This document shows, piece after piece, positions 1-5,773 of a DNA stretch of 6,485 bases. The translations under genes were made by a program, and so were the position numbers. Every line of letters starts with the position of its first letter. The stretch's first letter is position 1. Source of the DNA: CAZRIP01 sp964600165 (GTDB lineage Bacteria; Elusimicrobiota; Elusimicrobia; UBA1565; UBA9628); NCBI GenBank assembly GCA_964600165.1, contig CAZRIP010000151.1, positions 1 through 6,485 on the forward strand, written 5' to 3'. Below the pieces are notes generated by a model. That model was not told the origin of the DNA and searched no databases. It saw only the letters and a program-made list of their open reading frames with translations.

Positions 1-64
1 CGCCATAGGTCCGATGTCCTCCCGAGAGGGACCGACGGCCCATGCGCGCTCCCGGGCATCCGGC

Positions 65-70
65 TAAACT
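65..70 (+). promoter_or_regulatory. candidate -10 element (TAAACT) for the metal transporter gene
   Basis: The hexamer TAAACT fits TANNNT and lies 7 bases before the ATG at 78, so transcription would start at or next to that ATG. No -35 match is visible at normal spacing and there is no Shine-Dalgarno sequence between the hexamer and the ATG. The case rests mainly on the same layout recurring at other genes in the window. If translation instead starts at 42, this element lies inside the gene and is meaningless. Confidence 0.3.
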
Positions 71-77
71 AACCTCG

Positions 78-1424
78 ATGAGACGGTTTCTCGCCGCCTT
101 CCTGGCGCTTTGTGTCGCGCGGGTTTCTTCGCCCGCCGCGGCGTTCGCCGCGGATATCGTGGAGGCCCCCGCGGCGCGCGTCGCGCCCGCGTCGATGGCG
201 CCGACGCCGGTCGGCTTCGGGCTTCCCGCTTTCGGACAGGCGCCGCTTTCGGGCGTCGAGCTCAATTCGGCGGGTCTAGCTCTCCAAGCGCCGACGCCCG
301 CGAGGGCGGCTTCTGCCGACGCGGCGGCGCTCGAGACGCGAGCCGCCGCGAGCTCCGCGGCCGTCATGCCGCAAACGGCCGCGTCCGCCGCGGGCGTACT
401 CGCCGTCTCCGATCTCGCCGCCGCCTCCGCCGTCGCCGCCGCGCCGCCCGCGACGTCCCACGCGACGGGCGTACGCTCGCTCGCCGGCCGCGAGTTTCAT
501 CGATCTTTCGAGCCCGACGGTCGTTACGCGCGCGTCGCGAAGGCTTGGAGCCGCCTCGAGGAGACGGCGCCGGCCGCGCCCGCCGCTTCGGCGAAGTCGC
601 CGCCGCGCTTGTTGCGTTTCGCCGCGCGCGCAGCTCCCGTCGCTTTGGCGCTCGCCTTTCCCGTTTTAGCGCACGCGGCGCCCGCGGTCCAGCCGGCCGC
701 GCAGGCGGTGCCGGGCTTCGCGAGCGCGCTGGCCCTCGGCTTCTGGCTCGGCGTCAAGCATGCCGCCGACGCCGACCACGTCGCCGCCGTCTCGACGATC
801 GTCGCGCGGGTGAAACGGTTCGGGGTGTCTTGGCTTTTGGGGACGTTCTGGGGCATCGGCCACAGCATGACGATCCTCGCCGTCGGCGCGGCCATCATCG
901 TCGCGAAGGTCGTCATTCCGCCGCACGTCGGGCTGGCGATGGAGTTCGCCGTCGCCCTGGTCCTGATCACCTTGGGCGTCTTGAACATGGCGGGCCGCGG
1001 TTGGGGCTCGGCGCGCGAGGAGGCGCACGACCATTCTCATTTCGAGGACGGCGTCGCCGGGCTGCGCCGCCTCGCGCGCGAGGCGGGCGTCGTTCAACTC
1101 GGCCGGTCGCTGATCGTCGGCGTCATGCACGGCCTCGCCGGAAGCGCGGCCGTGGCTTTGCTGGTCCTTTCGACGATCCGCGACCCCGCGGCCGCCATGG
1201 CGTATCTGCTGATCTTCGGCGTCGGCACGCTCATCGGGATGCTCGGCTTGAGCGGGATGATGGAGTGGACGATGCTCAAGCTGGGGAGCCGGTGGGCCGG
1301 CGGCAGGCGCGCGATGCTCTTCTTGACCGGCCTGCTGAGCCTGGCCTTCGGCCTCTGGGTCGCCTGGCACATCGGCGTCGTCGATGGGCTCTTCTCGGCG
1401 CACCCGCATTGGACGCCGAGTTGA
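78..1424 (+). CDS. nickel/cobalt transporter-like membrane protein (NiCoT/UreH-like) with long Ala-rich N-terminal extension
   Basis: This 448-aa protein is probably a Ni2+/Co2+ permease of the inner membrane. Residues 1-24 look like a Sec signal peptide (MRR, hydrophobic stretch, AAAFA). About 150 Ala/Pro-rich residues follow, then a hydrophobic segment near 180-200 ending in AHA that itself resembles a signal peptide. The transporter core starts near residue 213. It has the NiCoT signature HAADADH (228-234), a GIGHS motif (about 259-263), a His-rich loop HDHSH (317-321), an MHGLAGSA motif (about 350-357) and roughly six to seven membrane segments. The family is known for divalent nickel or cobalt uptake, and some relatives export, so direction and metal are not settled. 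The ATG at 78 is preferred because it gives a textbook signal peptide. The ATG at 42 adds 12 residues and has a GAGG-containing stretch 12 bases upstream, so it remains possible. The core alone, about 250-270 aa, is the usual family size. Confidence 0.8.
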   Translation: MRRFLAAFLALCVARVSSPAAAFAADIVEAPAARVAPASMAPTPVGFGLPAFGQAPLSGVELNSAGLALQAPTPARAASADAAALETRAAASSAAVMPQTAASAAGVLAVSDLAAASAVAAAPPATSHATGVRSLAGREFHRSFEPDGRYARVAKAWSRLEETAPAAPAASAKSPPRLLRFAARAAPVALALAFPVLAHAAPAVQPAAQAVPGFASALALGFWLGVKHAADADHVAAVSTIVARVKRFGVSWLLGTFWGIGHSMTILAVGAAIIVAKVVIPPHVGLAMEFAVALVLITLGVLNMAGRGWGSAREEAHDHSHFEDGVAGLRRLAREAGVVQLGRSLIVGVMHGLAGSAAVALLVLSTIRDPAAAMAYLLIFGVGTLIGMLGLSGMMEWTMLKLGSRWAGGRRAMLFLTGLLSLAFGLWVAWHIGVVDGLFSAHPHWTPS

Positions 1425-1452
1425 TCTCGACTTACCCCGGGGTAAGTCGAGA
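1425..1452. terminator. perfect 28-bp palindrome, probable bidirectional terminator
   Basis: The left arm TCTCGACTTACCCC is followed directly by its exact reverse complement GGGGTAAGTCGAGA. It begins right after the TGA of the metal transporter gene and ends 5 bases before the stop codon of the convergent rluE-like gene, filling most of the 33-base gap. As RNA it would fold on either strand into a 12-bp stem with a CCGG loop. The T-run is weak on the + side (GTTTAAT) and absent on the - side, so classical intrinsic termination is uncertain. The central TTACCCCGGGGTAA also resembles CsoR/RcnR-family metal operators. Confidence 0.6.
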
Positions 1453-1457
1453 CTCGT

Positions 1458-1985
1458 TTAATAACGGCGCCACTCGCCCGGCTTCAAGGCTCCGATGCTG
1501 TAGTCGCCTATTTTCGCGCGCACGAGCCGCAGCGTGGGAAAGCCCACGGCGGCCGTCATGCGCCGCACTTGGCGGTTGCGGCCTTCCGTGATCGTGAGCT
1601 CGAGCCACGCCGTCGGCACGTTCTTGCGGAAACGGATCGGCGGGTCGCGCGGAGGAAGCGCAGGCTCATCGATCAGGCGCGCTTTCGCCGGCCGCGTGAG
1701 GCCGTCCTTGAGCTTGACGCCCTTGCGGAGTTTGTCGAGCGCCTCCGCGTCGGGCACGCGCTCGACCTGCGCCCAGTAGACTTTCTCGACCTTGTGCTTG
1801 GGATCGCTCAAGCGGTGGTGCAGAGCGCCGTCGTCGGTCAGAAGAAGCAGCCCCTCGCTGTCGTGATCGAGCCGGCCGCAGGCGTAGACGCCTTTGGGCA
1901 GCCCGAACGCGGCGAGAGTCTCGTGTCCGGCGAGGGGGGAGAACTGCGAGACGACGCCGTAGGGCTTGTGGAACGCGACGAGCAC
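1458..1985 (-). CDS. rluE: 23S rRNA pseudouridine synthase, RluE type
   Basis: The 175-aa product fits the RsuA/RluB/RluE family of rRNA pseudouridine synthases; RluE modifies U2457 of 23S rRNA in E. coli. The catalytic motif GRLDHDSEGLLLLTDDG (residues 37-53) carries the nucleophile Asp40. KVYWAQVE, the DEPALPPRDPPIR block and EGRNRQVRRMTAAVGFPTLRL are all family hallmarks and match E. coli RluE closely by eye. There is no N-terminal S4 domain, as in RluE and unlike RsuA or RluB. The start is GTG at 1985-1983, the only choice because an in-frame TAA lies two codons upstream. No Shine-Dalgarno sequence is visible. The stop of the upstream secreted-protein gene is only 11 bases away, so it is probably co-transcribed and perhaps translationally coupled. 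The exact target base in this organism is inferred. Confidence 0.92.
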   Translation of the reverse strand: MLVAFHKPYGVVSQFSPLAGHETLAAFGLPKGVYACGRLDHDSEGLLLLTDDGALHHRLSDPKHKVEKVYWAQVERVPDAEALDKLRKGVKLKDGLTRPAKARLIDEPALPPRDPPIRFRKNVPTAWLELTITEGRNRQVRRMTAAVGFPTLRLVRAKIGDYSIGALKPGEWRRY

Positions 1986-1996
1986 GCGTTACTTAA

Positions 1997-2395
1997 TCAG
2001 ATTTCCGCGCCCTTGCGCGAGCCGTGGAACGTGAACTTCTTGAGCTTGCCGTCGCGCGTCCACCAGACGGCCACGCCCTCGACTTGGTCGCCGCGCACCA
2101 GGCCCTGAAGGCTCACGACGCCGCGGTCCGGGTGCTCGAGCGAGGCGTTCCAGACCGTCTCGGAGTCGCCGTCGACCTTCTGCGCGTTGTAGGACGCGGG
2201 CGAAAAGCCGGACGCGATGAAGCCGGCCATGCTCAAGCGGCCCCGGCGAAAGACCAAAGTGTCGGACTTGGAGAACGACAGCAGCGAGTCCGGCTTGATC
2301 TTGACGTCCCAGGCCGTGTCGTCCATCGGGCCGCCGAAGAGCCTCGCGTAGGCGAGGCCGAGGGCGGCGACGGAGGCGAGCAGGAGCTTTCGCAT
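1997..2395 (-). CDS. small secreted protein of unknown function
   Basis: I do not recognise this 132-aa protein. The first 17 residues (MRKLLLASVAALGLAYA) form a clear Sec signal peptide with a likely cut after AYA, so the mature protein of about 115 aa should be exported. It has no lipobox cysteine. The mature part contains no long hydrophobic segment. It alternates hydrophobic and polar residues (VKIKPDSLLSF, DTLVFRRGRLSMAGF, VVSLQGLVRGDQVEGVAVWW), which suggests an all-beta fold, perhaps a small barrel or sandwich of lipocalin-like type; this is inference only. The motifs SGFSPASYNA and the closing KKFTFHG look like conserved fold positions. It lies between another secreted unknown (65-base gap) and rluE (11-base gap), all on the same strand. 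Codon use matches the neighbours. Confidence 0.75.
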   Translation of the reverse strand: MRKLLLASVAALGLAYARLFGGPMDDTAWDVKIKPDSLLSFSKSDTLVFRRGRLSMAGFIASGFSPASYNAQKVDGDSETVWNASLEHPDRGVVSLQGLVRGDQVEGVAVWWTRDGKLKKFTFHGSRKGAEI

Positions 2396-2404
2396 CTCGC
2401 CGCA

Positions 2405-2413
2405 AGGATAGCA
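2405..2413 (-). promoter_or_regulatory. candidate extended -10 (TGC-TATCCT) before the small secreted protein gene
   Basis: On the - strand, TGC directly precedes TATCCT, matching an extended -10 (TGn plus TANNNT). It lies 9 bases before the ATG at 2395, which would give a leader of about 2-3 bases. No -35 is visible. The gene could instead be read only from the promoter upstream of 3033, so this is an internal promoter candidate. The rest of the 65-base gap (2396-2460) is GC-rich and holds no clear terminator. Confidence 0.3.
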
Positions 2414-2460
2414 GGCGCGGCGCGCGCGGCGATATCGGTTTTGTTACGCGGATTTGACGA

Positions 2461-3033
2461 TTACGGCTTGAGCTCTTTGAAGCCCTTGTCGAAGTCGTCG
2501 CCGTGGACGACGACGCGGCGTCCGGAGAGCCGGGTCTCGGTGTAGGTGGCGCTAAACGGGAAGTGGAAGACAGGCTCCGGCTTTTTCTCGCCCCCGAGCT
2601 GGATGGTCAATCGCACTCCCTTTTGCGCGTCGTGAGAGATCAGGCGGTTCCCGTCTTTCTCGTCGTGATCGCCGTAGAAGACGCCGAGCTTGACCGCCTG
2701 CGCGGGTTGGAGAACGTGGATCGCGAGATCCTCGCTGTCGTACCGAAGTCCGGAGAACCTCGCGTCGGGATCGTCCTGATCGCGGCCCAAACCGAAGCGG
2801 GGGCCTGGACCGGCCGGAGCGCCGTCTTGCGGGCGAGGCTCGAGCGCTTCCCGCTGCTTGCGTTTCTGCCACTCGGCGTAGCTCGGGGTCGCGATCGCGC
2901 GCTCGCGCAGATCGGTGATCGCCTGCTCGAGCGACATGGGCGCGCCCGGCTGCGCCGGCTTCGGGGCGTCCGGCAGCGTTTGGGCGGCGAGAGCGCCGCA
3001 GGCGAAAAGCGCCGGTAAAAATAACATCAGCAT
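2461..3033 (-). CDS. secreted or periplasmic protein of unknown function
   Basis: I do not recognise this 190-aa protein. It opens with a short hydrophobic signal peptide (MLMLFLPALFACGALAA), likely cut near residue 17. A Pro-rich spacer follows, then a charged, probably helical stretch (34-66: SLEQAITDLRERA, YAEWQKRKQREAL) and a Gly/Pro/Asp-rich linker (67-91). A C-terminal part of about 100 aa has beta-like alternation (GLRYDSEDLAIHVLQ, KLGVFYGDHDEKDG, GVRLTIQLGG, RRVVVHGDDFDKGF). Cys12 sits in LFAC, a poor lipobox, so a lipoprotein is unlikely. ATG codons at 3033 and 3027 are both possible. The second lies 6 bases after a TAGACT hexamer and would fit a leaderless transcript. The gene is first of three on this strand, ahead of another secreted unknown and rluE, and probably heads the operon. 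Confidence 0.7.
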   Translation of the reverse strand: MLMLFLPALFACGALAAQTLPDAPKPAQPGAPMSLEQAITDLRERAIATPSYAEWQKRKQREALEPRPQDGAPAGPGPRFGLGRDQDDPDARFSGLRYDSEDLAIHVLQPAQAVKLGVFYGDHDEKDGNRLISHDAQKGVRLTIQLGGEKKPEPVFHFPFSATYTETRLSGRRVVVHGDDFDKGFKELKP

Positions 3034-3039
3034 AGTCTA
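3034..3039 (-). promoter_or_regulatory. candidate -10 element (TAGACT) for the three-gene minus-strand operon
   Basis: Reading the - strand, TAGACT (TANNNT) abuts the ATG at 3033 and is 6 bases from the second ATG at 3027. The second spacing is what a leaderless mRNA starting on that ATG would need. No good -35 is visible at 17-18 bases. No Shine-Dalgarno sequence precedes either ATG. The call rests on spacing and on similar sites elsewhere in the window. Confidence 0.3.
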
Positions 3040-3117
3040 GGGGTTCTCGGAAGCCGCCGACAGGGCCGATCGGGTCTTCCCGGCGGGCCGACGGGCCTAG
3101 GGCGGCGACTCCTCAAC

Positions 3118-3126
3118 TGATATAAT
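3118..3126 (+). promoter_or_regulatory. extended -10 promoter (TGA-TATAAT) of the ABC-F gene
   Basis: An exact TATAAT preceded by TGA is the consensus extended -10 of sigma70-type promoters, and it stands out in a GC-rich region. The -35 position 17 bases upstream (TAGGGC) does not match TTGACA, which extended -10 promoters tolerate. The GTG start is 12 bases downstream, so the leader would be only about 5-7 bases, too short for a Shine-Dalgarno sequence; none is present. Confidence 0.65.
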
Positions 3127-3138
3127 GGCACCCTCGCC

Positions 3139-4890
3139 GTGATCACGCTTCGCGAAGTCCACAAATCCTTCGGCCAGCAGACCCTTTACGAGGGCGCGAC
3201 CCTCCAGATCAACGAGGGCGACCGCTACGTGCTCGTCGGCCCCAACGGGGCCGGCAAGTCGACGCTTTTCAAGATGCTGCTCGGCCAAGAGGAGCCCGAT
3301 CGCGGCCAGCTCACGCTGCGCCGCGGCGCCGTCGTCGGCTATCTCCCGCAGGAAAACCCGCCGACCTCCGACAAGACCGTGCTCGAGGAGGCGCTTTCCG
3401 AGCACGAGGACCCGGACGGGCGCCTGACCGCGCGCGGCAAGGCGATCTTGATGGGTCTCGGCTTCAAGGTCACGGACTTCGAGCGCAAGGTCAACCAGCT
3501 TTCGGGCGGCTGGGCGATGCGCGCCGCGCTCGCGCGGCTCTTGCTGCTCCAGCCCGATCTCCTGCTTTTGGACGAGCCGACGAACCACTTGGACATCGAC
3601 TCGCTCTTTTGGTTCCAGCGCTACCTGCAGCAATACCCGGGCGCCGTGTTCATGATCTCGCACGACCGCGCCTTCATCAACGCCGTCTGCCGCGCCATCG
3701 TCGCCGTCGAGGAGCGCAAGCTGCGCGTCTATCACGGCGACTACGAGCACTACCTGACCGAAAAGCAGGCCGCGCGCGAGCGCCTGGAGTCCGCGTACCA
3801 GCAGCAGAAGACGGAGATCGCGGCGATGGAGGAGTTCATCTACCGCAACCGCGCCCGCGCCTCCACGGCCAACCGGGCGCAGAGCATGATCAAGCGCCTG
3901 GACAAGCTCGAGCGCATCAAGCTGCCCGAGGAGACGAAGACGGTCAAGATCAAGTTCCCGCAGCCGAGCAGGACCGGCGTGCGCGTGCTGGCCTTGAAAA
4001 ACGTCTTCAAGGCCTACGGCGACGTGAAGGTCTACCAAGGCCTCGACTTCGAGCTCGAGCGCGGCTGGAAGATGGCCTTCGTCGGGCACAACGGGGCGGG
4101 CAAATCCACCCTATTAAAAGTCTTGGGCGGCATTATCCCGATCGACTCCGGCGAGCGCGCGATCGGCTTCGACGTCAAGGTCGGCTATTTCTCGCAGCAC
4201 CGCGAGGGGCAGCTCGACATGAACAAGACCGTGCTCCAAGAGGCGCAGAGCACGGGCCGCATGAGCGCCGACGTCTTCGTGCGCACGGTCCTCGGCACCT
4301 TTCTTTTCCCGGGCGACACCGTGCATAAGCGCGTCGAGGTCTTGTCCGGCGGGGAAAAAAGCCGGCTCGCGTTGGCCAAGCTCCTGCTCGATCCGCCGAA
4401 CGTGCTCCTTTTAGACGAGCCGACGACGCACTTGGACATGGCCAGCGTCGACGCGCTGATCGAGGCGCTCAAGGAGTTCGAGGGCACGATCTGCTGCATC
4501 AGCCACGACCTCTATTTCTTGAACGCCGTGGCCGACCACGTCGTGCACGTCGACCAGGGCAAGATCACGGTCTATCCCGGCAACTACGAGTACTTCAAGC
4601 GCCGCCAGGCGCAGTGGCACGAGGAGAATCCCCAGGCCGTCGACGTGCCCGTCGTCGAGGCCAAGAAGGCCGACAAAGGCCAGTCCGCGGCGCCCGCCGC
4701 GATGAGCCCCAAGAAGCGCGCCAAGCTGGAAGACGAGGTGCTGGCGCTGCACGAGAAGCTCGAGCAGCTCGCCGCCCAGCTCGGCGAGCCCGCCGTCTAC
4801 GAGGACTTCAAGAAAGTCCAGGCGATCGGCGAGGAGATGGAGCAAGTCCAGGCCGACATCCAGCGCAAGGAAGGGGAGCTCTCGGCCTAA
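3139..4890 (+). CDS. ABC-F family ATP-binding protein (Uup/YfmR-like, ribosome-associated)
   Basis: This 583-aa protein has two ABC ATPase domains and no membrane segments, the ABC-F layout; known members bind the ribosomal E site and act in translation. Domain 1: Walker A GPNGAGKST (34-42), signature LSGGW (121-125), Walker B with LLLLDEPTNHLD (141-152, Glu146), H-loop SHD (His175). The linker, about 195-265, is charged and helical (EKQAARERLESAYQQQK, RNRARASTANRAQSMIKRL), as expected of the tRNA-facing P-site interaction motif. Domain 2: Walker A GHNGAGKST (316-324), signature LSGGE (402-406), DEPTTHLD with Glu427, H-loop His456. After a Pro/Ala spacer a C-terminal coiled coil (about 524-582) resembles the Uup-type tail. 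Both sites look catalytic. GTG at 3139 places the ABC domain right at the N-terminus. Antibiotic protection cannot be inferred. The stop overlaps that of the convergent amidase gene by 3 bases. Confidence 0.95.
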   Translation: MITLREVHKSFGQQTLYEGATLQINEGDRYVLVGPNGAGKSTLFKMLLGQEEPDRGQLTLRRGAVVGYLPQENPPTSDKTVLEEALSEHEDPDGRLTARGKAILMGLGFKVTDFERKVNQLSGGWAMRAALARLLLLQPDLLLLDEPTNHLDIDSLFWFQRYLQQYPGAVFMISHDRAFINAVCRAIVAVEERKLRVYHGDYEHYLTEKQAARERLESAYQQQKTEIAAMEEFIYRNRARASTANRAQSMIKRLDKLERIKLPEETKTVKIKFPQPSRTGVRVLALKNVFKAYGDVKVYQGLDFELERGWKMAFVGHNGAGKSTLLKVLGGIIPIDSGERAIGFDVKVGYFSQHREGQLDMNKTVLQEAQSTGRMSADVFVRTVLGTFLFPGDTVHKRVEVLSGGEKSRLALAKLLLDPPNVLLLDEPTTHLDMASVDALIEALKEFEGTICCISHDLYFLNAVADHVVHVDQGKITVYPGNYEYFKRRQAQWHEENPQAVDVPVVEAKKADKGQSAAPAAMSPKKRAKLEDEVLALHEKLEQLAAQLGEPAVYEDFKKVQAIGEEMEQVQADIQRKEGELSA

Positions 4891-5648
4891 CGGCCCGAGC
4901 GCGGACTGCCGGCTCGGGCGAGGGCGGCCGTGCCGACGCGGCCGACGTAGGACTCGAGGCTGACGGCGAGGGCTTCGGCGAGACGGTCCTGATAAGCGGG
5001 GTCGTTCAAGCGCGCGGCCTCGGCCGGGTTGCTCAGGTAGCCGAGCTCGATCAAGACGCTCGGCGCCTCGGGGTTCTTGAGCACGTAGAAGCCGGCGCGC
5101 GCGGGGGGATCGACGCGCAGGCCCTGGGCCCGCAAGGACGAGACGATCGAGTTGGCGAAGTCCGCGCTCACGCGCGCGAGGTCCTTGGGCGGCGCGGCCA
5201 GAGGCGGCACCTTGCTGTGGCGCTTCTTGCGCGGCAGGCGGAAGCTCTCCTTGCCGAAGGCGTAGACGGTGATGCCGTGCGGCGCCTTGCGGCGGACTTG
5301 GTTGAGGTGCAGCGAGACGAAGAGGTTGCCGGACCAATCGGCGACGTCCTCGACGCGGCGGTCGAGCGGGATGAACCGGTCGTCCTCGCGCGTGAGCTTG
5401 ACGCCGGTCTCGCCGAGCGACTCGAGATGCTTCTTGACCTTCAAGGAGATGGCGAGCGCGATGTCTTTCTCGCGGCGATGGCCGACGACGGCGCCGAGGT
5501 CGTCGCCGCCGTGGCCGGGGTCGAGCACGAAGGTCGGCCGGACGGCGGGCGGCTCGGGCGACGGCGCGGCGGCGGGCTCGACGAGCGCCAACGCCGGCGC
5601 CGCGAGAGCCACGACCAGGGTCATCGAGAAAAGCGCCTTTCCTTTCAT
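4887..5648 (-). CDS. N-acetylmuramoyl-L-alanine amidase (Amidase_3), secreted
   Basis: This 253-aa zinc amidase cleaves the bond between N-acetylmuramic acid and L-alanine in peptidoglycan. A signal peptide (MKGKALFSMTLVVALAAPALA, cut near residue 21) and a short Pro/Ala linker lead into a single Amidase_3 domain (about 38-235). The expected metal ligands are present: His46 in DPGHGGDDLGA, Glu60 in RREKDIAL and His114 in VSLHLN. The catalytic Glu201 lies in VLIELGYLSNPAEA. No AMIN, SPOR or LysM domain is attached, so it is a stand-alone catalytic domain of AmiC/CwlM type that may need a partner for localisation. A basic stretch (RLPRKKRHSK, 138-146) sits in the variable loop. ATG 5648 has a weak AGG 7 bases upstream and a good promoter behind it. 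Convergent with the ABC-F gene (stop codons overlap) and divergent from the MFS gene. Confidence 0.93.
   Translation of the reverse strand: MKGKALFSMTLVVALAAPALALVEPAAAPSPEPPAVRPTFVLDPGHGGDDLGAVVGHRREKDIALAISLKVKKHLESLGETGVKLTREDDRFIPLDRRVEDVADWSGNLFVSLHLNQVRRKAPHGITVYAFGKESFRLPRKKRHSKVPPLAAPPKDLARVSADFANSIVSSLRAQGLRVDPPARAGFYVLKNPEAPSVLIELGYLSNPAEAARLNDPAYQDRLAEALAVSLESYVGRVGTAALARAGSPRSGR
4893..4919. terminator. strong hairpin just after the ABC-F stop, inside the amidase 3' end
   Basis: GCCCGAGC (4893-4900) pairs perfectly with GCTCGGGC (4912-4919). Inside, CGG (4902-4904) pairs with CCG (4909-4911) around an ACTG loop, leaving one unpaired G at 4901, so the stem has 11 base pairs. It starts 2 bases after the TAA of the ABC-F gene. 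There is no T-run on either strand, so it may end or stabilise the ABC-F mRNA rather than act as a classical terminator. On the other strand it encodes amidase residues near the C-terminus. Confidence 0.5.
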
Positions 5649-5664
5649 AAAATGGCCTATTTAA

Positions 5665-5693
5665 TGGATAACAGACGCCTCTGGACTTGTCAA
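5665..5693 (-). promoter_or_regulatory. sigma70-type promoter of the amidase gene
   Basis: On the - strand an exact TTGACA (5693-5688) is followed after 17 bases by TATCCA (5670-5665), with TGT directly before it as an extended -10. Transcription would begin near 5658, giving a leader of about 10 bases before the ATG at 5648. The -10 is imperfect at its last three positions, but the perfect -35, ideal spacing and TGn compensate. Confidence 0.6.
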
Positions 5694-5762
5694 GCCCGCG
5701 ACATAATACCGTCACGGGCCTTTAATCTTACGGCCGAAAGCCTCGAAAGTTCGGAAAATTCA

Positions 5763-5768
5763 TATATT
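5763..5768 (+). promoter_or_regulatory. candidate -10 element (TATATT) for the MFS transporter gene
   Basis: TATATT lies 5 bases before the only possible start codon (ATG 5774), so transcription would start on or just inside that ATG. No -35 match is visible 16-18 bases upstream. The surrounding 5700-5770 is notably AT-richer than the genes, with a second hexamer CATAAT at 5702-5707 that could give a longer leader. Confidence 0.35.
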
Positions 5769-5773
5769 ACGCC

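Noticed and set aside
16..36. Small hairpin with a GAGA loop upstream of the transporter gene, considered as part of a metal or cobalamin riboswitch
   Set aside because: The stem has only four solid pairs, no riboswitch consensus blocks are visible, and the window starts too close to judge.
110..1591. Long plus-strand open frame of 493 codons over the transporter gene
   Set aside because: It is an Arg-rich shadow frame; the membrane segments and NiCoT motifs are in the other frame, and it runs through the palindrome into rluE antisense.
2411..2430. Alternating GC tract in the gap between the two secreted-protein genes as a special structure
   Set aside because: It is short and imperfect and is expected by chance in DNA of this composition; there is no T-run to make it a terminator.
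2992..3027. Cys12 (LFAC) of the 2461-3033 product as a lipoprotein attachment site
   Set aside because: Phe at -2 is a poor lipobox residue and the hydrophobic stretch before it is very short; cleavage near Ala17 fits better.
3125..3142. Tiny ORF (ATG, 5 codons, TGA) overlapping the GTG of the ABC-F gene, as a possible leader peptide
   Set aside because: Its ATG overlaps the TATAAT, so it would lie upstream of the transcription start and not be in the mRNA.
3097..4089. Long minus-strand open frame of 330 codons opposite the ABC-F gene
   Set aside because: It is a shadow of a strongly supported gene in GC-rich DNA, with an Arg/Val/Leu/Glu-biased composition and no recognisable domain.
3139..4890. 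ABC-F protein as an antibiotic-resistance ribosome protection factor
   Set aside because: The linker and tail look like the housekeeping Uup/YfmR-like groups and there is no resistance context nearby.
4411..5715. Long minus-strand open frame overlapping both the ABC-F 3' end and the amidase
   Set aside because: The Arg/Pro-rich translation lacks motifs, and the amidase motifs lie in a different frame.
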